Positions 1 through 9,820 of a stretch of DNA of 64,000 bases are shown here, piece after piece; within the stretch, counting starts at the first letter, position 1, and every line of letters starts with the position of its first letter. Made by a program: the position numbers and the translations under genes. Location: assembly GCF_000203815.1 (NCBI RefSeq), contig NW_004457639.1, positions 744,001 to 808,000 of the forward strand. Direction: 5' to 3'. This DNA comes from Cavenderia fasciculata (taxonomy: Eukaryota; Evosea; Eumycetozoa; Acytosteliales; Cavenderiaceae). Below the pieces are notes generated by a model, which saw only the letters and a program-made list of their open reading frames with translations, searched no databases and was not told where the DNA came from.

Positions 1-816
1 ATTCTCCAGTTTAGTGGTGTCACATTCTCATACTCGGGCAAGGAAGCCGATGTCCTCTACCGTAACCTCGATCTCTCCATCGATCTCGACTCTCGTGTTG
101 CTCTCGTCGGACCCAATGGTGCCGGAAAGTCTACCCTCCTCAAATTGATGGTTCAACAACTCACCCCAACCGTTGGTGAAGTCAAAAAGCACGGCCATCT
201 CAAGATTGCCCGTTACCATCAACATTCCCACGAAATCCTCGATCTTACCGCCACTCCACTCGACTTTATGCGTTCCATGTTCTCTCACCTCAACAAGGAA
301 ACTGAAGATTGGAGACGTGAAATTGGTCGTTTCGGTATCACCGGCAAGTCCCAAACTGAAGCTATCGGTTGTATGAGTGATGGTCTCAAGTCTCGTCTTA
401 TTTTCGCTATTATGGCTTTAGAGAACCCACACCTTTTATTATTAGATGAAGTATGTAGTATAGAAAAAAAAAAAAAGAAGAAAAAATAGTTAAATATATC
501 AAAATAGGCCTCTAACAAATTTATTTTCTTTTCCTCTTGTTTATCCTTCTAATCTATTCCATTTCTATTCATTTATCTGTTTATAACTGCCAATCCCATC
601 AAGCCCACAAATCATTTGGACATGGAATCAATCGATGCCTTGGCAGATGCGATAAATTCTTTCCCGGGAGGAATGGTGTTAGTTAGTCATGATTTCAGAT
701 TAATCTCTCAAGTAGCTCAAGATATTTGGGTATGTGACGACAAGACCATAACCCGTTGGAATGGAGACATTACCAGTTACAAGAATACCTTAAAATCAAA
801 GATTAATCATCATTAA
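1..816 (+). CDS. ABC-F family ATPase, ABCF2/Arb1 type (3' part)
   Basis: C-terminal half of a soluble twin-cassette ABC ATPase that acts with ribosomes; the 5' part lies outside the window. The frame is open from base 1. Exon 1 ends at 450 with a GTATGT donor, the intron is 451-603, and exon 2 is 604-816. Visible in order: Walker [10 protein letters not shown] (near bases 109-135), a signature of the form MSDGLKSRL (ABC-F proteins use LSDGxxSR rather than LSGGQ), Walker B LLLLDE at the end of exon 1, PTNHLD at the start of exon 2, and the switch histidine in LVSHD. The C-terminal pattern [12 protein letters not shown] matches the ABCF2/Arb1 subgroup, known for a role in ribosome biogenesis and export. 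No membrane segment is present. The last exon with part of its intron is duplicated near 3230-3518. Confidence 0.9.
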
Positions 817-1450
817 TAAACAAAACTAACATTATTTTAACCAACAACATGTGCCTTGAGTTAATGTTTCAGTGTTGGATAGTACAGATAGATGGTGGGC
901 CTCCATTTAATATCATTTTACTACATCCAGATATAGGTAGCAAACAAGATCTCTGGCTAAAATCGTATTACTTCCAAGATTAATATGTAAACAGCATGCT
1001 TAAACTATGTTTTGACACCTTTTCAATGTACTCCTTTTCAATGTACTTAAAGTATCTAGTTGATATGGTAACAGATGGAGTCACCAATGCTGCACATGGA
1101 GAAGGTGGTACAAACATTCTAAAATATAATATAATTATTTTTAAATAATTCATGGGATGAAAATAAATAACTTTAAAAAAATAAAATCAGTTTTAAAAAG
1201 GGGGCCATTAATCATTTTCACCAATCATTCTGTTCTTTAAATTATTATTTATTCACTACACATTTATTACTAAAGTTATCTCTTTTCTTTCTATAATTAC
1301 TAATTAGAAAGAAAAGAGATAACTTTACTCACCTTACAACACAATATTATACATGAATGTTTTGTGTCAGAGAGAAAGAATAATAGATATTTTACATCAG
1401 AGAATAAAGTCATCTATATATATATATATCTAGTCAAATCCCTCATATTT
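817..1450. other. Spacer with decayed remnants
   Basis: No intact gene seen. The minus strand around 985-1128 reads as an open stretch containing AALVTPSVTISTRYFKYIEK, which looks like former coding sequence but which I cannot assign. A 15-base unit (CCTTTTCAATGTACT) is directly repeated at about 1018-1047. A perfect inverted repeat lies at 1271-1327 (separate entry). Confidence 0.4.
1271..1327. repeat. Perfect inverted repeat, 23-bp arms
   Basis: Arms 1271-1293 and 1305-1327 are exact reverse complements (left arm TAAAGTTATCTCTTTTCTTT...), separated by an 11-base loop. It lies outside any recognised gene. It could be a foldback relic of an insertion or a hairpin made during repair. Confidence 0.85.
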
Positions 1451-1526
1451 TAAATTTTCTAGAGATGCCACCAGCAAACTTAATAATGATCTAGACCATT
1501 ATTTTGGTTATTAATTAGCAGTATTT

Positions 1527-1745
1527 GCATATCAAACGACATTGAAGACAGCAGTACGGTCGTCTTCACCATGGGATTGCTCGTTCGCAGTATGGTGTGT
1601 TTGGTGCAGTACTTGAAAAGCAGCTGCTTTTACTCCAGATAATGGTATTGGATCTCGATCCAAAACGTTTGATACTCGGATCTGTTCAATGTACTTGGTT
1701 TCTCCTGGTCCATCTTTTAACTCACAGATGAGATGCTTGTGTTAC
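1527..1745 (-). pseudogene. Unidentified reading-frame remnant
   Basis: The minus strand is open for about 70 codons, contains HLICELKDGPGETKYIEQIR and then PLSGVKAAAFQVL, and ends at a stop codon. Composition is that of coding DNA rather than spacer, yet no start codon, splice site or neighbour completes it. I do not recognise the family. Most likely the C-terminal end of a displaced gene. Confidence 0.35.
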
Positions 1746-2580
1746 GTCAACACACTACCGGAAAAGGTCCGTGCTCACTTTGAGAGTCTCCCCAACTCTC
1801 TCCCAAATGTTTCGAACCTGCTCATGGACAAGGTGCTGGAGATAGCTGTCACTAAGGCTACCGAGTACCTTCAGAGCTCTGAATTCTTTTGCTTGTCGCT
1901 TTGTTACCACCTGCACCACTTGTAAATTGGCAAGTGAAAGAAATGGTCCATACATACTAGAGTTACTGTCTCATCTCTCAACGACCAACCAGATATCCAA
2001 CACACTAGAAGATATCAAGAAGCTCAAACCATTGTTGGATCGTCTCCCTCTCGTAGCAAAGTTAACGGAGCAGGCTCGTAACAACACCACAATCAAAATC
2101 ATTTACAACAGAGCCGAACCAAAAAAATGCATCCACATGGTTCTCTTATCAACTATTGATACAGATGCATTTGCCACCAAAGGAGATGATGGTGGTTTTA
2201 AATTGGTCAAGTGTGGATGTGATACACCTCAAAAGGTGTCACCCGAAATCCTTAAAGTGGTCATGAAAGAGATCGATCAATTCCCCAAGTACAATATCAA
2301 AATGGAACAAAGGGATATTGAAAAGGCTGTTGGAAAGCTGTACCAACTATCTCAACAGAAATGATTGGCAGTTTAAAATTCCTTGTCCTATGATTGGTTG
2401 TTTGGAATTACTCAACTTTTCATTCAATAGTAATGGTGTTACAATTGAATCAATTGACTCAATCAAGAAAAGATTTAAAGATATGGAGGATAGATTACAA
2501 GGATCGGGTGCTTTGATCCCTTTATACATGAAATCTGTCTATCGATTTCATGTATAAAGGGATCAAAGCACCCGTATCAA
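1689..2580 (+). pseudogene. Unidentified broken gene
   Basis: Two open plus-strand frames run into each other. One (1689-1925) contains PNVSNLLMDKVLEIAVTKAT. The next, from about 1927 to 2364, contains LEDIKKLKPLLDRLPLVAKL and TIKIIYNRAEPKK. A third short frame continues to 2557. The change of frame near 1900 and again near 2340, without plausible splice sites, suggests a decayed gene of helical character. I do not recognise the protein. The 3' end runs into the perfect hairpin at 2505-2574, whose right arm copies the left in reverse and so ends the coding-like stretch. Confidence 0.35.
2505..2574. repeat. Perfect inverted repeat, 31-bp arms
   Basis: Arms 2505-2535 and 2544-2574 are exact reverse complements (left arm begins CGGGTGCTTTGATCCC), with an 8-base loop. 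The left arm belongs to the coding-like remnant upstream, so the right arm looks like a snap-back copy of it rather than a terminal repeat of a known element. Confidence 0.9.
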
Positions 2581-3229
2581 GTAGTTTGGTCAAAAGTTTG
2601 ATGCTTTCATGGAAATACTTTTAAAGATTGGTTATCGTATGTCGAGAATGGATCTATTGACACAACCAAGGGAATTAATAATAATAATAATAAAAGATTT
2701 TTTTTTTTTATTCTGGTTCTACTTATTCTTCTTGTTCTTCTTCACTTTGGTTTGAGGCTCCAATCTTGTCAACACTATCACACTTCCATCTATCTGTTTC
2801 TTGAACTTTGGTATTGTTTCTTGAGGAATAAAATGCTTTGTAGTAGTTGTATAGATGATAACTGAGTTGGTATAGATGATGATGATGATGATGGAGTTGT
2901 ATCATTTTGATTGTTGGTAATTTGATTGTTAATATAAACAAATAAAAAAAATATTCTTTTTCTAAATTCTATAGCATTTTTCCCTGCCCAAATGGTCTAT
3001 ATTAAAAAGTATGTTAGAATGTTGTGATTAGTTACAAAAGGTAACATTGGTTGTTTTTAATGTAAACTTACAGTTGGTAGGCAGTTGACAATTGATAAGA
3101 TTCTTTTCACCATAATGTCTCTAAACTGAACAACCATTGTGAATGATTCGGATTGAGTATTTTCATCTTCATTACAAGATTTATATATGAACTATTTGTA
3201 ATTCTATGCCTTTATACAATCAATCAATC
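2581..3229. other. Spacer without recognisable gene
   Basis: Contains a short AAT run (about 2678-2693), a T10 tract at 2699-2709 and a minus-strand histidine/tyrosine-rich open stretch (2723-2941) that I consider low-complexity chance sequence. I see nothing else that can be supported. Confidence 0.4.
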
Positions 3230-3518
3230 AACGATTTCTTTTCCTCTTGTTTATCACAATATAATCTATTCCATTTCTATTCATTTATCTGTTTATAACT
3301 GCCAATCCCATCAAGCCCACAAATCATTTGGACATGGAATCAATAGATGCCTTGGCTAATTCATTGGCGGATGCTGTAAACGTTCGATTTCCTAGGAGGA
3401 AGAGTGGGTGTTAGTTAGTCATGATTTCAGATTAATCTCTCAAGTAGCTCAAGATATTTGGGTATGTGACGACAAGACCATAACCCGTTGGAATGGAGAC
3501 ATTACCAGCTACAAGAAG
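3230..3518 (+). pseudogene. Duplicated fragment of ABCF2 last exon with intron tail
   Basis: Near-identical to about 527-788: the same intron tail (CTATTCATTTATCTGTTTATAA...), the same acceptor and the same [14 protein letters not shown] start. It differs by an extra 13-base repeat-like insertion after DALA and by small length changes that break the frame around the FPGG region. The part encoding [19 protein letters not shown] is intact. Because intron sequence was copied, this was duplication at the DNA level, not retrocopying. It ends abruptly at about 3517, where an ankyrin-family remnant begins on the other strand. Confidence 0.85.
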
Positions 3519-3950
3519 ACTAATGAGAAAGTCATCCTTGTCTCCATCAGCAGCTTGATATCGATTGATGAGATACTCCAATATCTCTTGATTTCTTATT
3601 TCAATGTTATTTCCTGTCAAGTACACCCAATCAATGTCATATTTAGACCATTTCAATAGATGTACAAGTGTATCCAATGTTGCATTACGATGATGACAGT
3701 ATTGAGTGACCACTCTTTTTTTTCTTAAGGGTAGTATCTTTTCTCTGTCGTTACTACTACTACTATCATCTTTAGGTAGATAGTGTCTAACAAAGTGCCA
3801 AGGCATTGCATAGATTGATCATACCAAAAAGAGGTAATTTGACGATAACTCTTCCTTTTAATGATCGATCTTCATTTGGGTACAATTGATTTGATACTAT
3901 TAATATGATTGAATATCAAATGTCTAATATTGTATATCTAAATACAGAAT
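3519..3950 (-). pseudogene. N-terminal remnant of an ankyrin-family gene
   Basis: From 3806 the minus strand reads MPWHFVRHYLPKDDSS, then [17 protein letters not shown] and an ankyrin-like [15 protein letters not shown]. Upstream, short frame-shifted stretches (IRHLIFNHINSIK at about 3935-3895, and GRVIVKLP) match the start of the same family as the gene at 15072-16153 (IRNAIFNQVHNLNRL, SDIIKLP, MSWDFIKHYLP, CLHRNATLATLEQL). There are at least two frame breaks. The fragment is cut off at the junction with the duplicated ABCF2 exon, so the ankyrin repeats themselves are missing. Confidence 0.7.
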
Positions 3951-4457
3951 GAAATGTGGTTGTTGTACAGTAGATGATGTGTTTGTCATTATTATTACTG
4001 ATTCTTTGTCCATTATATTATCGTATGATAATAAAAATGATTCAATTTAAAAATAGATTAATAAATTGGAATCTTAATCTTCATACATTGAATCTATTAC
4101 AAGATTTTAAATAAAATATAAAGAAAGATTGTGATCCTTTTATCTAACCTCCCAAAATAAATATAAATATAAATATAAATTTCAAACATTATCTCTACAA
4201 TTATTACAATTATCTCTTTTGTTTGAAAATATCTTTATAAAAATCCCAAAATACCAGATGGAACGCGGCTTTTGTCGACCTCATTCTTTCGGCCCAAAAA
4301 ATGAAGGGTCATAAAAACAAAGAAAGTGTTGATCATCAAGAAACACACACTTTAAAGAGAAGGTCAACACACCAAGCACTCTCTTGAGAAAACATCATTT
4401 CATTTTTAAAAGAACATAAATAAATAGAGACAGAGAGATAAAAAAAAAAGATAAATC
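3951..4457. promoter_or_regulatory. Upstream spacer of the secreted hydrolase gene
   Basis: Very AT-rich with T and A tracts. A less AT-rich patch (about 4256-4310) lies 150-200 bases before the start codon. An A9 run sits just before the ATG at 4458, as is usual for dictyostelid start contexts. No gene seen. Confidence 0.4.
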
Positions 4458-7241
4458 ATGGTGATCAACAACAAAACACCAATTTATTTTATTTTATTTA
4501 TACTTTTTTGTTGTTTGATCTTTCTAGTTGAATCAAAATCATCAATTAATATAAATCAACAACAACAACAACAATCATCACAACAACAACAACAACAACA
4601 GTCTAAACCAAAATCATATGGATCAACAATTAAATCAAAAGGATGGAAATTAAAAGATAACATTAAATCATTCCAACTAGACAAACAAGTAGTTACAAGT
4701 GACTCTTACTTTTTAACCAATTGGGATGTATTGGCACCATTCCCAATCACCGACAGAGAATATGGAAGTGATATTTTGGATGCATTTGGAGGTATTAGAA
4801 ACATACCAAGAGGTGACAAGTCAACCTACCCTTCTGATTTGACCGATGACGGTCGTGTTGGATGGCAAGAGGTGACTGCCGACTCGGAGAGCGGGATGGT
4901 TGCCATCACATACAACGAGACCAATGGTAATGTCAACTGGCCACTCATAGAGGCGTGGGCAGGCGAGACTGCATCGTTTTTTGGTGGTTGGGCAATCGCC
5001 GACTTTGAACTCGACCAAGAAGAAACTGTACTCATTATCTGTCAAGGTCAAGATAAACTCTACTTGGATGAGACTATATTGCAAGGTGATACTTATGGTA
5101 TGGGTATCATGTACAATTCTATCCTCTTGTTGCCTGGTAATCACACTGTCTACGTCAGAATATCTGGGTCGGAAGGATTCGAGTTTAGTTGTCAAATCCA
5201 ACTGATCGAGACTAATCAATCACCAACCTTACTTATGATCAACGATGTCATTGTACCAGACATTGTCGGCGGTCAATTTGTATCGGCCTATTTGTCGCTG
5301 ACCGTTCTCAATATGCTCAACCAGAGTATCAACGTCATCGAGGCCAGTGCCCAAACACCATACATTCTCCAACTCGTCAAGCGTCCACCCATTGAAGCCG
5401 GACAGGTCGTCCCCATCTTTTTGGTGATTAGCAGTCAAACAAAAATCACCTGTTCGAGCGCCAACACGTTAGAAATACCTGCAACTATCACGACAGATCA
5501 ATCGGATTATATCCCACTGACACTCAACTTTACTTGCCGTTCGTTTGGTGATCCCTTCACCTTTACCTTTTTAGACTTTGATCAGTCGGTTCAATACTCG
5601 TCGGCCATTCCACCCATTGAAAAGTGTCCCGCTGCCGGTTGCTCCATCATCCTCACCATGCACGGTGCTGGTGTCGACGCCAAGGCTGGTGGTGCCTGGA
5701 CTAGCTCCTATCAAAGACAAAATAACTCTTGGATCCTCCTACCAACCAATCGTAGAGAGTATGGTTGGGATTGGCAAGGTCCAGGATTAAAGAACGCATG
5801 GAGTGCATTGGATTATCTAACTTCAATGTTACCAAGTGTTCCAAATGGACAACAATACAAATACGCTGCCAATTATTCAAGATTAATGTATGCAGGACAT
5901 AGTATGGGAGGACATGGATGCTGGCATGTATCAACTCACTATCCAGACTTGTCGATTGCCGTGGCAGTCGCTGCCGGATGGATAGACTATCAAACATATC
6001 TACCATTCTTTTTGAGATTGGGTGATAGTTGGACTGACCCATTTGTCAGATACTTGTTGGACGCTTCCATCTCTCACCACAACGTAGACATGTATACCCC
6101 ACATCTTGCAGGTATCCCATTGATTGCTAGATTTGGAACGATTGATGATAATGTCCCACCATACCATCTCAGACGTATGGTCAGATTGGTCGATGAAATC
6201 ACAAGAAATACAACATTTGGACAGATTTCTGCTGTTGCAGGTGAAGGTCATTGGTTCAATGGTGTTGTAGATGATGCTATTATGCAAGCATTTTTCAATG
6301 AGAATGCTCAACAAGGTCGTCCAGCCCTGCCACAACAATTCGTCGTCACCTCTCTCAACCCTCAAAACAGTGGTAGTCGTGGAGGTATCCAAATTCTTCA
6401 ACTCACCGAAGTTGGTCGTGTCGGTAAACTCTTTGTCAATCAAACTCAGACATCACAAGGTTTGAAGTGGATTATTACCTCTCAAAATGTTAGACGTTTT
6501 GGTTTTGTTCCATTTGACGAGTGTCCACAATCAATTGAACTCGATGGTGACTCTTTTAGTTACCATCAATACCCACAAATCACATACTTTAGCGATGAAG
6601 GTTGGGATACTACCGGTAACAATGAATGGTTATTACAAGAGAAGCAGCCACTCACCTATGGTCCCATCTCTTTGGTTCTGGAATTCCAACTCACCATTGT
6701 CTATGGTACCAAAGGAACCTATGAACAGGAGGTAGCCAATCGTGAGATTGCCATTTATTTGGCCAACACTCTCTACTATCAAGAACGTTATTCGGTCACT
6801 GTCATGCCAGACACTGATTTCACATCATCTGTCTTTGCCATGTCCAATGTTATCCTCATCTCTGGTCCACAAGCCAACGCTGCTTCCAACTCGATCAAGA
6901 GTACCTTCCCAGTACAATACAGAAGCGAAGGTGGATTTATGATTGGTCCAAATACATTTACTGGTGATGGTCTTGGTTTAGTCTTCCTCTCACCATGTCC
7001 AAGCTCTGTTACCAGACAAGGTTGTTTAATTGCAATGATTGATGGTACCGATGCCGATGGTCTCTACAAGGCTCTCAACCTATTCCCCATTAAAAGTACC
7101 TATGCCGTGCCAGACTATGCCGTCACCTCTGGTAACAATTATGGTTATTCTGGTAGTGCCGGTTTAATGGCACTTGGTTTTTGGAATAATCTTTGGCAAT
7201 TTGATTCTTCCAATAGTTATTATTCAACTATTCAAAATTAA
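4458..7241 (+). CDS. Large secreted alpha/beta-hydrolase (serine hydrolase)
   Basis: Single exon, 927 residues. Residues 1-27 form a signal peptide (a hydrophobic run ending ...FLVESKS), followed by a glutamine/serine-rich linker (about residues 34-50). The middle contains HGAGVDAKAGGAWTSSY and GHSMGGHG, the nucleophile elbow with Ser482. A likely triad is Ser482, Asp563 or Asp564 (GTIDDNVPP) and His598 (EGHWF), in the order and spacing expected for an alpha/beta-hydrolase of the prolyl-oligopeptidase/esterase type. Before the catalytic domain are about 390 residues rich in beta-strand patterns, and after it some 320 more, possibly beta-sandwich. There is no transmembrane anchor at the C-terminus, so secretion or a lysosomal location is likely. 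Substrate unknown: peptide, ester or polysaccharide ester are all possible. Confidence 0.85.
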   Translation: MVINNKTPIYFILFILFCCLIFLVESKSSININQQQQQQSSQQQQQQQSKPKSYGSTIKSKGWKLKDNIKSFQLDKQVVTSDSYFLTNWDVLAPFPITDREYGSDILDAFGGIRNIPRGDKSTYPSDLTDDGRVGWQEVTADSESGMVAITYNETNGNVNWPLIEAWAGETASFFGGWAIADFELDQEETVLIICQGQDKLYLDETILQGDTYGMGIMYNSILLLPGNHTVYVRISGSEGFEFSCQIQLIETNQSPTLLMINDVIVPDIVGGQFVSAYLSLTVLNMLNQSINVIEASAQTPYILQLVKRPPIEAGQVVPIFLVISSQTKITCSSANTLEIPATITTDQSDYIPLTLNFTCRSFGDPFTFTFLDFDQSVQYSSAIPPIEKCPAAGCSIILTMHGAGVDAKAGGAWTSSYQRQNNSWILLPTNRREYGWDWQGPGLKNAWSALDYLTSMLPSVPNGQQYKYAANYSRLMYAGHSMGGHGCWHVSTHYPDLSIAVAVAAGWIDYQTYLPFFLRLGDSWTDPFVRYLLDASISHHNVDMYTPHLAGIPLIARFGTIDDNVPPYHLRRMVRLVDEITRNTTFGQISAVAGEGHWFNGVVDDAIMQAFFNENAQQGRPALPQQFVVTSLNPQNSGSRGGIQILQLTEVGRVGKLFVNQTQTSQGLKWIITSQNVRRFGFVPFDECPQSIELDGDSFSYHQYPQITYFSDEGWDTTGNNEWLLQEKQPLTYGPISLVLEFQLTIVYGTKGTYEQEVANREIAIYLANTLYYQERYSVTVMPDTDFTSSVFAMSNVILISGPQANAASNSIKSTFPVQYRSEGGFMIGPNTFTGDGLGLVFLSPCPSSVTRQGCLIAMIDGTDADGLYKALNLFPIKSTYAVPDYAVTSGNNYGYSGSAGLMALGFWNNLWQFDSSNSYYSTIQN

Positions 7242-7299
7242 AACAAAAAATAAATAAATATTAAAAAAGACCATCATTCATTTAACAAAGAAAAGAGAG

Positions 7300-8172
7300 T
7301 TAATCTTTTTTTATTTCTTCTTTTATTTTCTTTTTTGCCAATTTATCAATATCTGTAGTAGTAGTAGTATTTTCAAATTGATTAGATTCATTACTTGTTT
7401 CTAATGGTTCAGTTTCTTTTCTTTTCTTTTTAAATGTTGTATCAGTTGAAGTAGTACTAGTTGTTGAAGTCGTACTAGTAGTTGTAGTACTAGTTGTTTC
7501 TTCTTCATTCTCTTCTTTCTTTTCTTGTTCTTTTTTAATTTCCTTTTCTTGTACTTGAGTTTCCTTTTCTTCTTCTTCTTTTTTAATTTCCTTTTCCTTT
7601 TGTTGTTGTTTTCTATTATTATTATTATTTTTCTTTTTTTTCTTATCAATTAATTTTTGTTTAATAATTAATAATTCTTGAGGAGAAGGATTTAAGGTGA
7701 TGATATCATCTTTGATAAAAGGTTTTGAACAAATAAAACAATTATTTGTATCGATGATTGAAAATGCACGATCAGAGATTGCATGACCGCAACTAGGTAG
7801 TAGTTTGAAACGTATTTGATGTCCACCAACTTCATTCTTTGTAATGGGACAATACCATCTAGATTTTTTCTTGTCTCCGTGTTGATAGGAGGGATTATCG
7901 ATAAAATGTACATTGTGTAGCGATCTGAGTGAACGAATATGACTAAATTGAGGATGAGTTGCCAATGAACCATCCAATAGAGCTTGTATGATATTCTCCT
8001 TGTTGAATAGATTACCCAAATCATCTGCTACTATCGGATCGACTAGTTGATCTTGTAACAGCGTACATCTAAACCATCTACTTTCATCCAAATCGCTTTT
8101 GTTTAATATTTCATCTTTCTTTTTCTTCTTTATAATATCACTTTTTACTATTGATCCTCCATCGTTTCCCAT
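7300..8172 (-). CDS. rtf2: Rtf2-family protein (replication termination factor 2)
   Basis: 290 residues, one exon. The N-terminus MGNDGGSI is the hallmark start of the Rtf2 family. It is followed by RWFRCTLLQDQLVDPIV and LFNKENIIQALL, then the degenerate RING-like zinc region (about residues 103-155: WYCPIT, SCGHAISDRAF, NCFICSKPF). In fission yeast and humans Rtf2 acts at stalled replication forks and is a proteasome-shuttle (Ddi1/2) substrate. The C-terminal 110 residues are lysine/glutamate/threonine-rich low-complexity sequence typical of this lineage. It is convergent with the hydrolase gene, whose stop lies 58 bases away. The start is fixed by the conserved first residues. Confidence 0.9.
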   Translation of the reverse strand: MGNDGGSIVKSDIIKKKKKDEILNKSDLDESRWFRCTLLQDQLVDPIVADDLGNLFNKENIIQALLDGSLATHPQFSHIRSLRSLHNVHFIDNPSYQHGDKKKSRWYCPITKNEVGGHQIRFKLLPSCGHAISDRAFSIIDTNNCFICSKPFIKDDIITLNPSPQELLIIKQKLIDKKKKKNNNNNRKQQQKEKEIKKEEEEKETQVQEKEIKKEQEKKEENEEETTSTTTTSTTSTTSTTSTDTTFKKKRKETEPLETSNESNQFENTTTTTDIDKLAKKKIKEEIKKD

Positions 8173-8368
8173 TATAATGGTATTATATATTATATTTGTA
8201 ATTTATCTCTTTTGAAGAAAAAAAATGAAAGAATGAAAATGAGATCATTATTGTTTTTTTTTTTTTATTCAATATTATTTAATAATAATTAATTATTCAC
8301 AAAGCAATTTTTTTTTTGTTTTGTTTATATGAAATATAAATAGATTTATTTAATATCATTCAAAAGTA

Positions 8369-9820
8369 TTATTGGAAATTATAACTAAATTTTAAAATAA
8401 ATTTACTACTACTTCTCACATCTGAGATGGTAGAAAAATGTAAATAAAGGGGTGCATAATAATGATTATTTCTTTTCTTTCTCTGTTTGATGATCCCACC
8501 AGTAAGTTTATCTTTTTCCAAAATCAATACATTTGAATTGTCTGCATCCAATCTTTGAATAGATAACTGAAAGGTTTTACTTTGAGATGTGAGAGTTAAA
8601 TATCTAACATTGGTGTAGTTTATCACTTCATCCAATCTAAACACTCCATCTATGTTATCATTTAGTTGACAAATTAGATGAGTAGTATTATGTGGAAACC
8701 ATTGATATGGTTGTTGTTGATCATTTATGAAGGTTTTAGATAACTTTGAACTAATTGAATAGATTGGAAGTGTATTTAAATCTAGAGTCTGTTGATATCC
8801 CACTTTAACAAGAGATATTGATAAATACTTGGTGGTTGGTGGTACGTCTATCGTATAGTCTCCATTGATAAGGGTCAGGTCAAGAGTTTCAAGATTGGGT
8901 GGACTGTCAAATATTAACTCTTGAACATCTTGTATATCGTTATTATCACTTATCAAAACCAGTTTTTTCAATCGACGAGGAAGAGGCCGTGGTGGTGCTG
9001 TGGCCTTGTTGTTAAATACTTGTATTAGTTTGACAAGTGATTTTGGTAGCCGTACATGTTCGTACCTTCCCATGATAGTTAGATGAGTGACCGATGGGGA
9101 AAGCACAACTTGTCCAAGTATATCTTGATTGCTCGTAATTTCAATCTTTAGCCTTTCAACGCTGGTTGGTATGAGATTGGCTGGAATGATATCGTCGCAA
9201 TGGTAAAAACAAAGTTTCTTGATCAATGGTGATGACAACAAACTGATCCCTCCTTGTGTCAACGTCCTCAATCCGACGTACAGCTTTTCCAACAGTGGCA
9301 TGGTACATTCGGATGGGATTAGAGCCCTTGGCGAATAAAATCTAAGTATCTTGAGTGAGGGAGGCACTCTGATGGCATGGCTCTTGTATTTCGTTTTGAA
9401 AAAGAAGTCCCTGATATCTAATTGCTCGAGGTTGGGTAGAGACTCTAGATCGATACATTTATTCTCCTCTTCCTCCTTACTATCTTTCAAGAAAATCTTG
9501 AGGTCGACTAGTGATGTTAGGGAGAGGAATGTATTTCGTGGAGGAATCTTGGTAATACTCAGAATGAGATAGGTCAAACTGGTTGGAAAGAGATTGGGCC
9601 CATGTTGGTCAGACGATATGCCTTGATTATTAATTCGGTGAGTGATACGAATTTGGTGAGTTCCAAGTCAGAGAGTGAATATGGTTCTTCAAAAGATAGA
9701 TTGAGTTCCGTTAATGATGGGTGTGGACCAAGTGATGTCAATTTGTGTACATTAACCCAAAGTCTTTGGAGATGTGTAAACCGAGCAATAGAACCAAGAT
9801 CCACTGCTTTTTCTGATTTG
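8369..9820 (-). pseudogene. F-box/leucine-rich family gene, truncated tandem copy A
   Basis: 3' copy of a tandem duplication. It begins inside the family sequence at EKAVDLGSIARF and so lacks the F-box. It runs through irregular leucine-rich segments (PPSLKILRF, LPRRLKKLVLI, NLETLDLTL) to the stop at 8369. The frame breaks once, near 9598, where GGGCCCAAT has one C fewer than copy B. After that the frame is open for 402 codons. It carries about 110 residues (from TMPLLEK to PRRLKKL) that copy B has lost. As it stands there is no start codon in a sensible place. Probably a non-functional end product of unequal exchange, unless read as an extension of copy B. Confidence 0.75.

Noticed and set aside
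1-816. ABC cassette considered as a membrane transporter
   Set aside because: Signature SDGLKSRL and the [12 protein letters not shown] tail are of soluble ABC-F proteins; no membrane segment.
2723-2941. Minus-strand open stretch with a histidine run
   Set aside because: Low-complexity translation of ATG/ATC repeats; no coding features.
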